Assembly (NCBI GenBank): GCA_003561895.1
Contig: PWXP01000566.1
Span: forward strand, 1 to 33,789
Direction of reading: 5' to 3'
DNA from: Planctomycetaceae bacterium
GTDB lineage: Bacteria > Planctomycetota > Planctomycetia > Pirellulales > Thermoguttaceae
Length of the DNA stretch: 33,789 nucleotides
The notes beneath the pieces were generated by a model that was given only the letters and a program-made list of their open reading frames with translations, did no database searches and was not told the origin of the DNA. Position numbers and translations under genes: made by a program. The number at the start of each line of letters is the position of its first letter. Position 1 is the stretch's first letter. Below are positions 1 to 8,116 of the stretch, piece after piece.

Positions 1-553
1 GCAACGCATCACGGTCGGCGCCTTCCCCGCGGGCGCTCTGGAACAACTCCTGCATTTGCGTTCGCACGCCTTCGGCAATCTCGGCCAGTTTGGCTTTCTG
101 ATCGTCCGAAAGCTTCAGCAACTGCTGGACTCCTTCCTGACGAAGGACGCCAATGCCTTGCTGCTGCGCCCGGATTTGCGCCAAGCGTTCCATTTGCTCG
201 GGCTCGAGGATCTTCGCCAATTCCTCACGGGCCTTGGCGGCGCGTTCCGCGCCCTGCTCGCGCAGGCGCTCCATGGCTGCGCGTCGTTCCTCCGGCGACG
301 CGTCGCGCAGGTTCTGCCACTGGCCTCGCAGGCCTTCCCGCTGCGCGGTGCGCCACTCTTCAAGGGCCTGCTTCTGCTCGGCCGTGAGCTTGATCTCCTC
401 CTGGACCTGCGGCGAACGCAGCAGGGCGACGTTGTCCAACCCGCCCATCATGCCACCCATCCCGGGGCCCCTGCGTGGCCCCGGCTGGGCCAGGGCGACG
501 CTGGCCGCGACCAACGTCAGGCAAACGAGACCGACTACACACGAACCTCTCAT
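1..553 (-). CDS. Spy/CpxP-like LTxxQ-motif periplasmic protein (3' end outside window)
   Basis: This gene is absent from the ORF track because it runs off the left edge. Reading the minus strand from the ATG at 553 gives at least 184 codons. The first 22 residues form a signal peptide (MRGSCVV...ASVALA) with cleavage before QPGP. A Gly/Met-rich linker (MGGMMGG) and then a charged, fully helical region follow. Two LTxxQ-type motifs are visible, 'KLTAEQKQALEEW' and later 'KLSDDQKAKLAEI', each inside Glu/Arg/Gln-rich helices. This matches the Spy/CpxP/zinc-resistance fold of periplasmic helical chaperone-like proteins. Planctomycetes encode many such proteins, mostly of unknown role, so a stress-chaperone function is only inferred. 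The C-terminus cannot be seen. Confidence 0.8.
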   Translation of the reverse strand, partial: MRGSCVVGLVCLTLVAASVALAQPGPRRGPGMGGMMGGLDNVALLRSPQVQEEIKLTAEQKQALEEWRTAQREGLRGQWQNLRDASPEERRAAMERLREQGAERAAKAREELAKILEPEQMERLAQIRAQQQGIGVLRQEGVQQLLKLSDDQKAKLAEIAEGVRTQMQELFQSARGEGADRDAL

Positions 554-1007
554 AACACTACTCCTCCGAAAAAGTACACGGAACGTAACGGAAACTCTGG
601 TTTTCACGCGGAAGTGCGCGGTTGCGACATGTTGGCGGCGGCTTCACCCCCCGCGCGGGAGCCAGCTACTCTTCGTCGCTGCCTCGCGCCGCCAGCCTCC
701 GCCAAACATCGGGGTCAACCAGTATGGAACCCCGCCGAAAGTCAAGAGTTCCGAGCGAAGAGAAACTTTTCAGGAGGGCCGGGGTTTGTTTATAATATAT
801 GCGTATAGGGTGCGCGCTCGCGCGCATCCGGTGAGGGAACGGGGACTCACCGAGGTACCGGGAGTTGGAAAACGTGGGATAGGCTTCCAGCCTGTCTTTT
901 CCGGCGAAAGGCTGGAAGCCTATCCCACGCAATTCGGTAGGTTATTGGGTTACGACGGCTAAGGGTATAAATCGTAAAGAAAGCACGTCTTCCGACAGCG
1001 ACACGAC
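554..1007. other. Intergenic region with one palindromic repeat
   Basis: No convincing gene lies here. ORFs 153-962 (+) and 666-932 (-) are shadows with no recognisable protein features. The stretch holds an AT-rich patch near 785-805 and the fold-back repeat annotated separately at 873-929. A TTGACT on the minus strand near 733-738 could be a -35 box for the Spy-like gene, but no good -10 box sits at the right distance. Confidence 0.5.
873..929. repeat. Dispersed palindromic repeat, family A, copy 1
   Basis: The arm 'cgtgggataggcttccagcc' is followed after a short loop by its inverted copy 'ggctggaagcctatcccacg', so the DNA or RNA would fold into a hairpin of about 20 bp. A second, partly eroded copy with the same arms lies at 19993-20055. 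The loops differ while the arms are kept, which fits a mobile REP/MITE-like palindrome. Confidence 0.85.
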
Positions 1008-2204
1008 TTACCACGAGCCGAGCGCTTCGCCGCTGTTGCGCGAGCCGAGCGCGCGCCAGGTGTCAAGGTCGATCGTCTCGCTGACGAAGTGAACCGAGCC
1101 GTCCACCAAGGCCACGTTCACGCCGCCGGGATGGCGGCTGCGGGCCGTCTGCCAGAGCGACCGCAAGGGCGACCATTTCGCGCAGTCGGGCACGGGCGAG
1201 TTCGGGCCGTGCCAGTGGTAATAGGCCCGGTAGAGCACGAATCCGTCGAACCAACGCCCCGTGCGCCGCGGCTGGGAAGCGACCGGCTGCCCGAAACGCG
1301 TGCACCACTCCACGCTAAGCGTGGGGTCCCCGCCGCTGCGCGCGCCCACAATAACGTGGTTCTTGTTTTGCTCGGTCAGGGTGACGGAGGAGGACGCCAT
1401 GTGCGCATCGGGCAACAGGCTTTCGGAAAACGCCGCCGTATTGCTGGTTCCGTCGGTCACGTCGGCGAAGCGGATGCCATTTCGGTTGTTGAACAACCCG
1501 TCGGTGTCGAACACCGCTGTTCCCGTGGCGGTCGGCGCGCCGCGTCCCCAGCAAGTCATATAGTTGCTACCGGCGAACTCCAGCTCCGAGTCCGGCGGCA
1601 CGCTCTTTTCCCCCCGGTCGCTGGGACAGTAGAAGAATGGAATCTCCTGGGTCAACGCCTCGTGGTTGCTCGGATGCACCCCGTACCCGGGCCCCCTGTA
1701 CACCCCGGTATGTCCATACAAGGGAACCTGAAGATTCAGCGACTCGTACAGGTTGAACTGCTCCATGTACGGCGTGAGCATTGCCAGGGGACCCCAGCGG
1801 TACTGCCAAGCGGGAATATCCTCGTACCCCGAGCAGGTTTTCGATGGCGACCCGACGGGAAATCGCTTGTGACTGCCGTGGAAATTGTGCAAGGCCAGGC
1901 CGATTTGCTTGAGATTGTTCGTGCAGCTCATCCGCCGGGCCGCTTCCCGGGCGGCCTGCACGGCAGGAAGGAGCAAGGCGATAAGGATGCCAATGATGGC
2001 GATGACCACCAGCAGCTCAACCAGGGTAAAAGCTGCGCAACGGCGCGGCGGCGAGCGGTGGCCGGGTAGCGCCGGTCTCGCCGCATTACGGCAAAGGGGC
2101 GGTTTCTTGGACGTGCCGGTGCGGGTGGACGGCAGGATGGCCGTGCAAGCGTGGGCGCTCGTGGCCCTGAACGTCGGGTTGGCTGGGTCGATGGTCATGT
2201 GCAT
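1008..2204 (-). CDS. DUF1559 domain protein with prepilin-type N-terminus
   Basis: The protein has 398 residues. A type IV pilin-like cleavage/methylation segment, 'AFTLVELLVVIAIIGILIA', sits at about residues 58-76, followed by the family signature 'LLLPAVQAAREAARR' and 'NNLKQIGLALHNFH'. The C-terminal 'HPGGVNVALVDGSVHFVSE' is the H-X9-DG motif that ends DUF1559 proteins. These are present in many copies in planctomycetes and are thought to be pseudopilin-like surface or secreted proteins of unknown function. It is odd that about 57 Arg/Pro-rich residues precede the pilin motif. I found no internal ATG, GTG or TTG in frame after the MHM start, so the long leader may be real or an upstream frameshift may hide the true start. 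No Shine-Dalgarno sequence is obvious. Confidence 0.92.
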   Translation of the reverse strand: MHMTIDPANPTFRATSAHACTAILPSTRTGTSKKPPLCRNAARPALPGHRSPPRRCAAFTLVELLVVIAIIGILIALLLPAVQAAREAARRMSCTNNLKQIGLALHNFHGSHKRFPVGSPSKTCSGYEDIPAWQYRWGPLAMLTPYMEQFNLYESLNLQVPLYGHTGVYRGPGYGVHPSNHEALTQEIPFFYCPSDRGEKSVPPDSELEFAGSNYMTCWGRGAPTATGTAVFDTDGLFNNRNGIRFADVTDGTSNTAAFSESLLPDAHMASSSVTLTEQNKNHVIVGARSGGDPTLSVEWCTRFGQPVASQPRRTGRWFDGFVLYRAYYHWHGPNSPVPDCAKWSPLRSLWQTARSRHPGGVNVALVDGSVHFVSETIDLDTWRALGSRNSGEALGSW

Positions 2205-2652
2205 GGTGGGATGGTTAGGCCGTTCCGAGTCCGTGGCGTGCCATCGCGCGCCGCGTCTGGCAGGCGCCTTCGGTCGTTGGCTGCCGCGGGGGGTTACCGA
2301 GGGGGGATGTTACGAATCGCCGTTTCGTATTACTGTCATTCTACCGAACCGACAACAGAAGGCAAGGGCTAAGCGGCCCGTTTGCTCGCCAGAGCGGCGC
2401 GCACCGCACTGCACCCCAGGAGAGGGGGCGTCTGTAATGCCACGGCAGGACCGGACCCGACTACACGTGAGGCTAGATAGGGGGACGAGGGGTGCGAGTC
2501 CCACCATCATCCCGTTCTCCGGCCTACACCTATCTTTCGGCGCCGGCCCGGGTTTGGGGGAAAATAGTCAGGTGTTCAGTTCGTTGGTGGGACTCGCACC
2601 ACTCGTCCCACCCTACTTGGAGCATCGAGTCGAGGAGATGGGCGTGCCGCGT
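2205..2652. other. Intergenic region with a long inverted repeat
   Basis: No protein-like ORF is credible here. The region lies downstream of the Pro-rich secreted protein gene and upstream of the DUF1559 gene, both on the minus strand. Its main content is the inverted repeat at 2482-2609. I see no clear promoter. Confidence 0.5.
2482..2609. repeat. Inverted repeat with 24-bp arms, family B
   Basis: The left arm (2482-2505, 'gggacgaggggtgcgagtcc...') and the right arm (2586-2609, 'ggtgggactcgcaccactcg...') are reverse complements apart from one mismatch. They enclose about 80 bp of non-coding DNA. The geometry suits a miniature element or a large hairpin. No second copy is seen in this window. 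Confidence 0.8.
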
Positions 2653-3906
2653 TTACCTCCGCCGGCGGTATCGCACCATGCCCGTCTCGTCGATAAACAG
2701 TTTCGCCTCGTCGTAAACCCACATTTCCCAGCGGATCTCCCTCCGGCTGCGGTCGCGTCCGACGGGCAGTTCGCCGCGGAGGTCGAACACCCGGTCGGGA
2801 TCGCCGAACTGGCGGCGAATATCGGTGGCGGGAATCGGCCTGGAGGACGTGAAAGTTACCGGCCGCGCCTCGCCCAGGGCCACGCGAATGGCCGGCGGAA
2901 CCTTGGCGTCGGGATCAGGAGTCAACAGCGCCGTTAGCTCGTCGTCGCCGCCGCGCTGAGCGGACGGTGGCGGCTCCCGCGGCGGCGGTTCGGCCGGCTG
3001 CTGCGGCATCGGCCTGGCAGAGGGGTCGGGCGGCTCGGCCCCGGGGGCGGCCCCAGCCGGCTCTCCCGGACCTTCCGGTTCCGGCACCGGCTCCCCCCCG
3101 AACGGTTCGCGCTCTGCCGGCTGAAGCCGGCGCGCCTCGGGGGCCGGTGCGGGCCGCTTTCGCGGATCGCCCACCGGAGCGCTCAGTTCAATACTCACTT
3201 CCTTCGCCCGAATGGCGTTCGGACCGATCTGAGGGCCCTTGGCCGAAACGTGATCGCCCGGTCGGGCCCCGCTGTAGTCGGAAGTCTCGAGTGCGATAGT
3301 AGGCAATTCGGTCAATTCCACCCGCAACGGGCCCTTGAACAGGGGGTGGGGCACTTCGAGCGACAGAAAGTTCCCTCGATAGTTGCGGACCCGGCCGCGA
3401 AGCTCCAGCATCACCTCCTCGGCCCCCTCTGGTATGGGGTTTTCGGGGGCGAGCATCGGCATGCCTACCGCGGGATCGTGCTTTCGTTCGCCCGGCGCCG
3501 GCGGCTCGTACTGACCCCGGCGAAATGCCCCCCGCCTCCGCCCGGGCCGATTGGCCACCTCGCTCAGGGTCAATTGGTGTACCGGGTCGCGCACCTGTCC
3601 CCGCCGGTTGACCGTCGCCAGGAGGCGGACAAACGCGCCGCGTTGCAGCAGGTCGGGCTGGGCCGTGCCGGTAACCTCGATGTCCGCGTCCGGGGGAACC
3701 ACGAGCGTCCAGGTTTCATTGGCAGGAGTTTTCAGCGCAATTCTGCCGGGCCCTACGGCCTCGACGGCGCCGGATATGCTGAGGTCGCCCTCCTGAGCGA
3801 AGGCGGCGGCGGCCAGGACCGTCACGACCCCTGCCGAGAGCACCCACCGGCAAAGCCTCGCCGCGCCGGTTGTCCTTCGGCGCCCACCGGACACAAACGC
3901 AGTCAT
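2653..3906 (-). CDS. Exported Pro-rich protein with OB-like repeats, function unknown
   Basis: The track merges this gene into a 1437-aa ORF (2653-6966), but the upstream two thirds of that ORF is only the antisense of panB and the yyaL-like gene. The real start is the ATG pair at 3909/3906. 'GAGGGGG' lies at good spacing for the second ATG, giving 417 residues. The N-terminus has a twin-Arg/hydrophobic signal sequence ending 'VLAAAAFA'. Next come two short beta-rich modules ('SISGAVEAVGPGRIALKT' and 'ELRGRVRNYRGNFLSLEV') resembling DUF5666/OB-like folds, a Pro/Glu-rich spacer (about residues 250-330), and a charged C-terminal segment ending 'DETGMVRYRRRR'. No catalytic motif is seen. It is probably a periplasmic or surface protein. 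Confidence 0.75.
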   Translation of the reverse strand: MTAFVSGGRRRTTGAARLCRWVLSAGVVTVLAAAAFAQEGDLSISGAVEAVGPGRIALKTPANETWTLVVPPDADIEVTGTAQPDLLQRGAFVRLLATVNRRGQVRDPVHQLTLSEVANRPGRRRGAFRRGQYEPPAPGERKHDPAVGMPMLAPENPIPEGAEEVMLELRGRVRNYRGNFLSLEVPHPLFKGPLRVELTELPTIALETSDYSGARPGDHVSAKGPQIGPNAIRAKEVSIELSAPVGDPRKRPAPAPEARRLQPAEREPFGGEPVPEPEGPGEPAGAAPGAEPPDPSARPMPQQPAEPPPREPPPSAQRGGDDELTALLTPDPDAKVPPAIRVALGEARPVTFTSSRPIPATDIRRQFGDPDRVFDLRGELPVGRDRSRREIRWEMWVYDEAKLFIDETGMVRYRRRR

Positions 3907-4200
3907 CATTTCCCCCTCATGCATCGGACCCGAAGCCCCAAGCTCCACACTTTCATGATAGCCGACAATTGCCGCCGTAGCTACCGCTGGGAGGCAGCCT
4001 TTCACGGGGGCAACTGGCCCTGGAGCCGCGCAAACCGTAGAATAAGGCGCGGTATTGGAGGGCAGGGCCGTGCGTACCGGCGCATCGACCCTGCCTCCCT
4101 CATCGGCTGTAATGTTTACCGCGGCTGAGACGGTTCGCCCCACCGTTGTCGGCGCGAGGCGAGCGGTTCCATGCCGCCCCCCTACCACACTGGAGACACG
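3907..4200. other. Divergent promoter region between the secreted protein gene and panB
   Basis: This gap of about 290 bp separates two genes pointing away from each other, so promoters for both should lie here. A TAGAAT near 4040 could be a plus-strand -10 box, but no good -35 box sits in front of it. I see no repeats or small genes. Confidence 0.4.
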
Positions 4201-5001
4201 ATGCCCCGCGACCCACACCAGCTTACCGTTCCCGAGTTCGTGGCCAGGAAGGCCGACGGCCGGAAGCTTACCGTTCTGACGGCCTACGATTACCCGACCG
4301 CCCGTATGTTGGACAGCACCGGCATCGAGGGCATTCTCGTGGGCGACAGTCTGTCGATGGTCGTTCAGGGGCACGCCAACACCCTGCCGGTGACCTTGGA
4401 GGAGATGATCTATCATGCCGAGATGGTGGGCCGGGCCGTCCGGCACGCCCTGGTGATCGTCGACATGCCGTTCCCGAGCTTCCATTTGGGCACGCATCGG
4501 GCGATCGACAGCGCGGGCCGCATCCTGAAGGAAACCCGGTGCCAGGCCGTGAAGCTCGAAGGCGGCGTCGAGCAGGCCGAAACCATCGCGGCGCTGGTGG
4601 CCGCCGGCATCCCGGTGATGGCGCACGTGGGACTGCGGCCGCAGAGCATCCATCAGTTGGGCGGCTACCGCGTGCAGCGCGACGAGAAACAGCTTTTGGC
4701 CGACGCCCGGGCAGCCGAGCAAGCCGGCGCGTTTTCCATCGTGTTGGAGTGCATTCCCACCGGCATCGCCGGGCGCATCAGCGGCGAGCTGCACATTCCA
4801 ACCATCGGTATCGGAGCCGGGCGGGATTGCGACGGCCAGGTCTTGGTGATCCACGATTTGCTCGGGCTTCACGACGGCCGTGTGCCGAGGCATGTGCGGG
4901 CCTACGCCGACTTGCGAAGCGAGGCGTGCCGAGCAATTACCCGATTCCGCGACGACGTGCGCCAGGGAGAGTTTCCCGGCGCCGAACAAGCCTTCCAGTA
5001 G
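4201..5001 (+). CDS. panB: 3-methyl-2-oxobutanoate hydroxymethyltransferase (ketopantoate hydroxymethyltransferase)
   Basis: The enzyme transfers a hydroxymethyl group from 5,10-methylene-THF to alpha-ketoisovalerate, the first committed step of pantothenate and CoA synthesis in the cytoplasm. The sequence covers the whole TIM-barrel family: 'LTAYDYPTA' (about 26-34), the metal-binding 'VGDSLSMV' (about 47-54), 'KLEGG', 'AHVGLRPQS', 'ECIP' and 'IGIGAG'. Length (266 aa) is normal. The ATG at 4201 is preferred over the track's 4171 because 'CTGGAG' lies six bases before it and the extra ten residues are not part of the family. A thioredoxin-domain gene follows 33 bp later on the same strand, so the two may be co-transcribed. 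No panC or panD is nearby. Confidence 0.96.
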   Translation: MPRDPHQLTVPEFVARKADGRKLTVLTAYDYPTARMLDSTGIEGILVGDSLSMVVQGHANTLPVTLEEMIYHAEMVGRAVRHALVIVDMPFPSFHLGTHRAIDSAGRILKETRCQAVKLEGGVEQAETIAALVAAGIPVMAHVGLRPQSIHQLGGYRVQRDEKQLLADARAAEQAGAFSIVLECIPTGIAGRISGELHIPTIGIGAGRDCDGQVLVIHDLLGLHDGRVPRHVRAYADLRSEACRAITRFRDDVRQGEFPGAEQAFQ

Positions 5002-5034
5002 CCCCCACCACTCACGGCAACGGAGCGGTACACG

Positions 5035-6837
5035 ATGCCAAACCGACTGCATGCGTCCCTGAGTCCCTATCTTCTGCAACATGCCGAGAACCCGGTCGAC
5101 TGGTATCCGTGGTGCGAGAAAGCTCGGCAGAAGGCGGCAGAGGAAGACAAGCCGATTTTTTTGTCGATCGGCTATTCGGCGTGCCACTGGTGCCACGTCA
5201 TGGCGCACGAGAGTTTCGAGGACGACGGCCTTGCCCGACTGCTTGCCGAGCACTTCGTCAGTGTCAAGGTCGATCGGGAGGAACGGCCGGACCTCGACCA
5301 GCTTTACATGGACGCCGTGCAGATGATGGGGGGGCAGGGAGGCTGGCCGCTTTCGGTATTCCTGGCGCCGGATGGACGGCCTTTTTTCGGCGGCACCTAT
5401 TGGCCCTACCCGGCGCGCGGCGGCATGCCCGGCTTCGATCAGGTGCTCGCGGCGATCGCCGGCGCCTGGCGGGATCGGCGGCAGGAGCTTCTCGAGCAGG
5501 CCGAGAAGGTAACCCGCTTCCTGGTCGAGGCAAACCGGGGCGCCGGCGAAGGGGCGATGCCCGGCCCGGAAACGCTGGCAGCGGCCGAGGCGGCGCTGCG
5601 GCAGGCGTTCGACGCCGAGTTCGGCGGCTTTGGCCCGGCGCCGAAGTTCCCGCAGCCCACCAGCCTGCGGTTGCTGCTCCGCCGCTGGCGGCATTCCGGC
5701 AACGACGACCTGTTGCGGATGGTCGCGAAGACCCTCGAGTGCATGGCCGGCGGCGGCATCTACGACCACCTGGGCGGCGGGTTCCACCGTTACAGCGTCG
5801 ACCGCCGCTGGCTGGTGCCCCATTTCGAAAAGATGCTGTACGACAACGCCCAACTTGTCGCCTGTTACGTCGAGGCGTGGCAGGCCACCGGCCGCGACGA
5901 GTTCGCAGACGTTGCCCGCGAAACGCTCGACTACGTCCTCCGCGACATGGCCCACCCGGAGGGGGCCTTCTTCAGCAGCGAGGACGCCGACAGCGAGGGC
6001 CGGGAGGGAACCTTTTACCTGTGGAACCCCGGTGAGGTGCGGGCGGTACTCGGCGCCGGCCGCGCCGAGACCTTCTGCCACGTGTACGACGTGACGGAAT
6101 CCGGCAATTTCGAGGGGAAGAGTATCCTGAACCGCCCCCGCGCCCTGGCCGAACACGCCCAAGCGCTGGGCCGGACGGTTGAGGAACTCTCGGCCGGATT
6201 GGAAGCAAGCCGCGCGGCACTGCGGGCCGCGCGGGCGAAGCGCGTTCGACCCGGCCGCGATGACAAGGTGCTGCTCGGCTGGAATGCGATGATGGTCGAC
6301 GCCCTCGCCCGGGCCGGCGCGGCGCTGGGCCAGCCGCGCTACACGGAGGCCGGCGTTCGGGCCACCGAGTTCCTGCTGGGCCGGCTGCGGGATGAACGCG
6401 GCCGCCTGCTCCACTGCTGGCGGAACGGTCAGGCCCTGCACCCGGCCTTTCTGGACGACGTAGCCCTCCTGGCCGACGCGCTGACCACGCTCCACGAAAC
6501 GACCGGCAACGCCCACTGGCTCGACGCCGCCATGGGCCTGGCCGACGATCTGCTCGCCCGGTTCGCCGATGCCGAGGGCGGCGGCTTCTTTTACACGCCC
6601 GCCGATCACGAGCCGCTCATCGCCCGCAAAAAAGAATTCGTCGACGGCTCGACCCCGAGCGGCAATGGGCTGGCAGCGGCCGTTCTGGTGCGACTCGGCC
6701 ACACGTACGGCCGCGGCAACTTCATCGAGGGCGCCGCCTCGGCCTTGCGCGCCGGCGCCGACGTGCTCGACCGCGTGCCGAACGCGGCCGGCCAGTTGCT
6801 GATCGCGCTGCAGGCGTATCTCCAGCGGGAAGCCTGA
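5035..6837 (+). CDS. YyaL/SPATA20-type thioredoxin domain protein (DUF255)
   Basis: This 600-aa protein has the full architecture of the YyaL/spermatogenesis-associated protein 20 family. An N-terminal thioredoxin-like domain opens '[21 protein letters not shown]' and carries the CxxC of 'SACHWCHVM' at Cys50/Cys53. It is followed by an (alpha/alpha)6-barrel typical of six-hairpin glycosidases. '[16 protein letters not shown]', 'FGGTYWP' and '[12 protein letters not shown]' are all present, so the gene looks intact. The substrate is unknown, and redox or cellobiose epimerase-like roles have been suggested only by fold. It starts 33 bp after panB. It converges with the PIN-TRAM gene with only 37 bp between the stop codons. 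Confidence 0.93.
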   Translation: MPNRLHASLSPYLLQHAENPVDWYPWCEKARQKAAEEDKPIFLSIGYSACHWCHVMAHESFEDDGLARLLAEHFVSVKVDREERPDLDQLYMDAVQMMGGQGGWPLSVFLAPDGRPFFGGTYWPYPARGGMPGFDQVLAAIAGAWRDRRQELLEQAEKVTRFLVEANRGAGEGAMPGPETLAAAEAALRQAFDAEFGGFGPAPKFPQPTSLRLLLRRWRHSGNDDLLRMVAKTLECMAGGGIYDHLGGGFHRYSVDRRWLVPHFEKMLYDNAQLVACYVEAWQATGRDEFADVARETLDYVLRDMAHPEGAFFSSEDADSEGREGTFYLWNPGEVRAVLGAGRAETFCHVYDVTESGNFEGKSILNRPRALAEHAQALGRTVEELSAGLEASRAALRAARAKRVRPGRDDKVLLGWNAMMVDALARAGAALGQPRYTEAGVRATEFLLGRLRDERGRLLHCWRNGQALHPAFLDDVALLADALTTLHETTGNAHWLDAAMGLADDLLARFADAEGGGFFYTPADHEPLIARKKEFVDGSTPSGNGLAAAVLVRLGHTYGRGNFIEGAASALRAGADVLDRVPNAAGQLLIALQAYLQREA

Positions 6838-6843
6838 AATCGA

Positions 6844-6866
6844 GGCACCACGGCCGAAGTGGCGCC
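6844..6866. terminator. Possible bidirectional hairpin between convergent genes
   Basis: 'ggcaccac' and 'gtggcgcc' form an 8-bp stem with one mismatch around a 7-nt loop, in the 37-bp gap between two convergent genes. There is no U-tract on either strand, so termination is only inferred from position. Confidence 0.35.
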
Positions 6867-6874
6867 CCGGAACA

Positions 6875-7891
6875 TCAGGCCGCCACCGCTTCGAACCGGC
6901 CGAACACCATGCGGCCGGCGCTGGTCTGCAGCACGCTGGTGACCGTAATGGCCACTTGCTTGCCAATGTGGTCGCGCCCCGCTTCGACCACCACCATGGT
7001 GCCGTCGTCGAGGTAGCCGATACCCTGCCCCGGCTCCTCGCCCGGTTTCACCACCTGCACTTCGATCCGCTCGCCGGGCAGAAAGACGGGCTTCAGCGCG
7101 TTGGCTAAGTCGTTGAGGTTCAGCACGGGCACGTCCTGCACGCGAGCGACCTTGTTCAGGTTGTAATCGTTGGTCAGGAGCCGGCCGCCCAGGTCCTTGG
7201 CCAGGATCACCAGTTTCATGTCGACCGGTTGTCCGACGAAGGCGGGCAATTCCTGGTCGTAGATTTCCAAATCGACGTTGGGATTGTTTCGCAGGCGGGC
7301 GAGGATGTCCAACCCGCGGCGGCCCCGGCTCCGCCGCAGACGGTCGGAGCTGTCGGCAATCGCCTGCATTTCGCCGATGACGAACTTCGGCATGACAAGC
7401 TGGCCGTCGAAGATGCCCGTCTCCACCACGTCGGCAATCCGCCCGTCAATGACGACGCTCGTATCGAGAATACACGGTTTCAGCCGTTTCACCTCCTTGG
7501 CAAACTCGACGTAGGGGATAATGAAGCGGAAGTCGTTTTTCGTCTGCAGCAGCAGGCTGATGCAGGCGTAACAGAACACCAAGCCGAGCGTCAGTTGCAC
7601 GTTGTCGCGGAGGGCGGAACTCATCGGCAGCGGGGTCAGTGCGATGCCCACGACGTAGGCGAGGAACAGCCCCACCACCATGCCGAAGTAGACGGCCGTG
7701 ATCGTCTGAAGCTCCTTGCGGCGGACGACGACGTCCAACCCAATGACGGCCATCGCCAGCAGGAGCATGCCGGCCAGCACGACAATGGCCATCCATTCGC
7801 TGTCTTCGGGCACGACGGGCGAGTTGATGATCGAGATCGCCAGCCCCGCCGCGACCAGCACGAACACGCATCGGAGAATAATCAGTATCAC
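6875..7891 (-). CDS. Membrane-anchored PIN-TRAM domain protein (YacL-like)
   Basis: The protein has 338 residues. The first ~110 residues hold about four hydrophobic membrane helices ('LIILRCVFVLVAAGLAISII', 'WMAIVVLAGMLLLAMAVI' and two more). A PIN nuclease domain follows with acidic positions in 'CILDTSVVIDGRIADVV' and 'LLTNDYNLNKVA'. A TRAM RNA-binding domain closes the protein ('GEEPGQGIGYLDDGTMVVV'). This TM-PIN-TRAM order is that of Bacillus YacL and its relatives, putative membrane-tethered ribonucleases. The start is a GTG, with 'AAGGA' eight bases upstream. It is probably expressed alone. The physiological RNA target is not known. Confidence 0.93.
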   Translation of the reverse strand: MILIILRCVFVLVAAGLAISIINSPVVPEDSEWMAIVVLAGMLLLAMAVIGLDVVVRRKELQTITAVYFGMVVGLFLAYVVGIALTPLPMSSALRDNVQLTLGLVFCYACISLLLQTKNDFRFIIPYVEFAKEVKRLKPCILDTSVVIDGRIADVVETGIFDGQLVMPKFVIGEMQAIADSSDRLRRSRGRRGLDILARLRNNPNVDLEIYDQELPAFVGQPVDMKLVILAKDLGGRLLTNDYNLNKVARVQDVPVLNLNDLANALKPVFLPGERIEVQVVKPGEEPGQGIGYLDDGTMVVVEAGRDHIGKQVAITVTSVLQTSAGRMVFGRFEAVAA

Positions 7892-7956
7892 AGAGATTGT
7901 CCTTCAGGTGGAGTTCGTCCGGTACGGAAACCCGTTGACGTTGACAAAAGTCCATT

Positions 7957-7994
7957 GTAGGGGGTTCCTGGCGACGACGGTAGGGGCCCCCTAC
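7957..7994. repeat. Short perfect inverted repeat upstream of the PIN-TRAM gene
   Basis: 'gtaggggg' (7957-7964) and 'ccccctac' (7987-7994) are perfect 8-bp complements around a 22-nt loop. They lie upstream of the PIN-TRAM gene and downstream of the GNAT gene, both on the minus strand. This could be a terminator stem or an eroded repeat. There is no U-tract. Confidence 0.45.
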
Positions 7995-8116
7995 GGTGTT
8001 TTCTACTGGCCGCAGAGTTGCCGAACAGCACGCCACAGCCCATAATGGCCGTTATGCTGGCCTTCTACTTCATCGGGTTGGGGCATGGGAGTCAATGAGG
8101 CCAGCCGGGATGACGC

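Noticed and set aside
785-805. Plus-strand promoter at 'tttataatatat'
   Set aside because: There is a good TATAAT, but no -35 box at the right distance and no plus-strand gene downstream.
1089-2069. 326-aa plus-strand ORF opposite the DUF1559 gene
   Set aside because: Shadow frame. The minus strand has the pilin motif and the complete DUF1559 domain.
2482-2609. tRNA gene suggested by 'ggtgcgagtcccacc'
   Set aside because: No acceptor, D or anticodon arms can be formed. The segment is simply one arm of an inverted repeat.
4146-6035. 629-aa plus-strand ORF overlapping panB and the YyaL-like gene
   Set aside because: Shifted frame of two well-supported genes and extremely Arg-rich, as expected of a high-GC shadow.
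3907-6966. Upstream two thirds of the 1437-aa minus-strand ORF 2653-6966
   Set aside because: It is the antisense of panB and the YyaL-like gene. The translation has no family features until the signal peptide near 3906.
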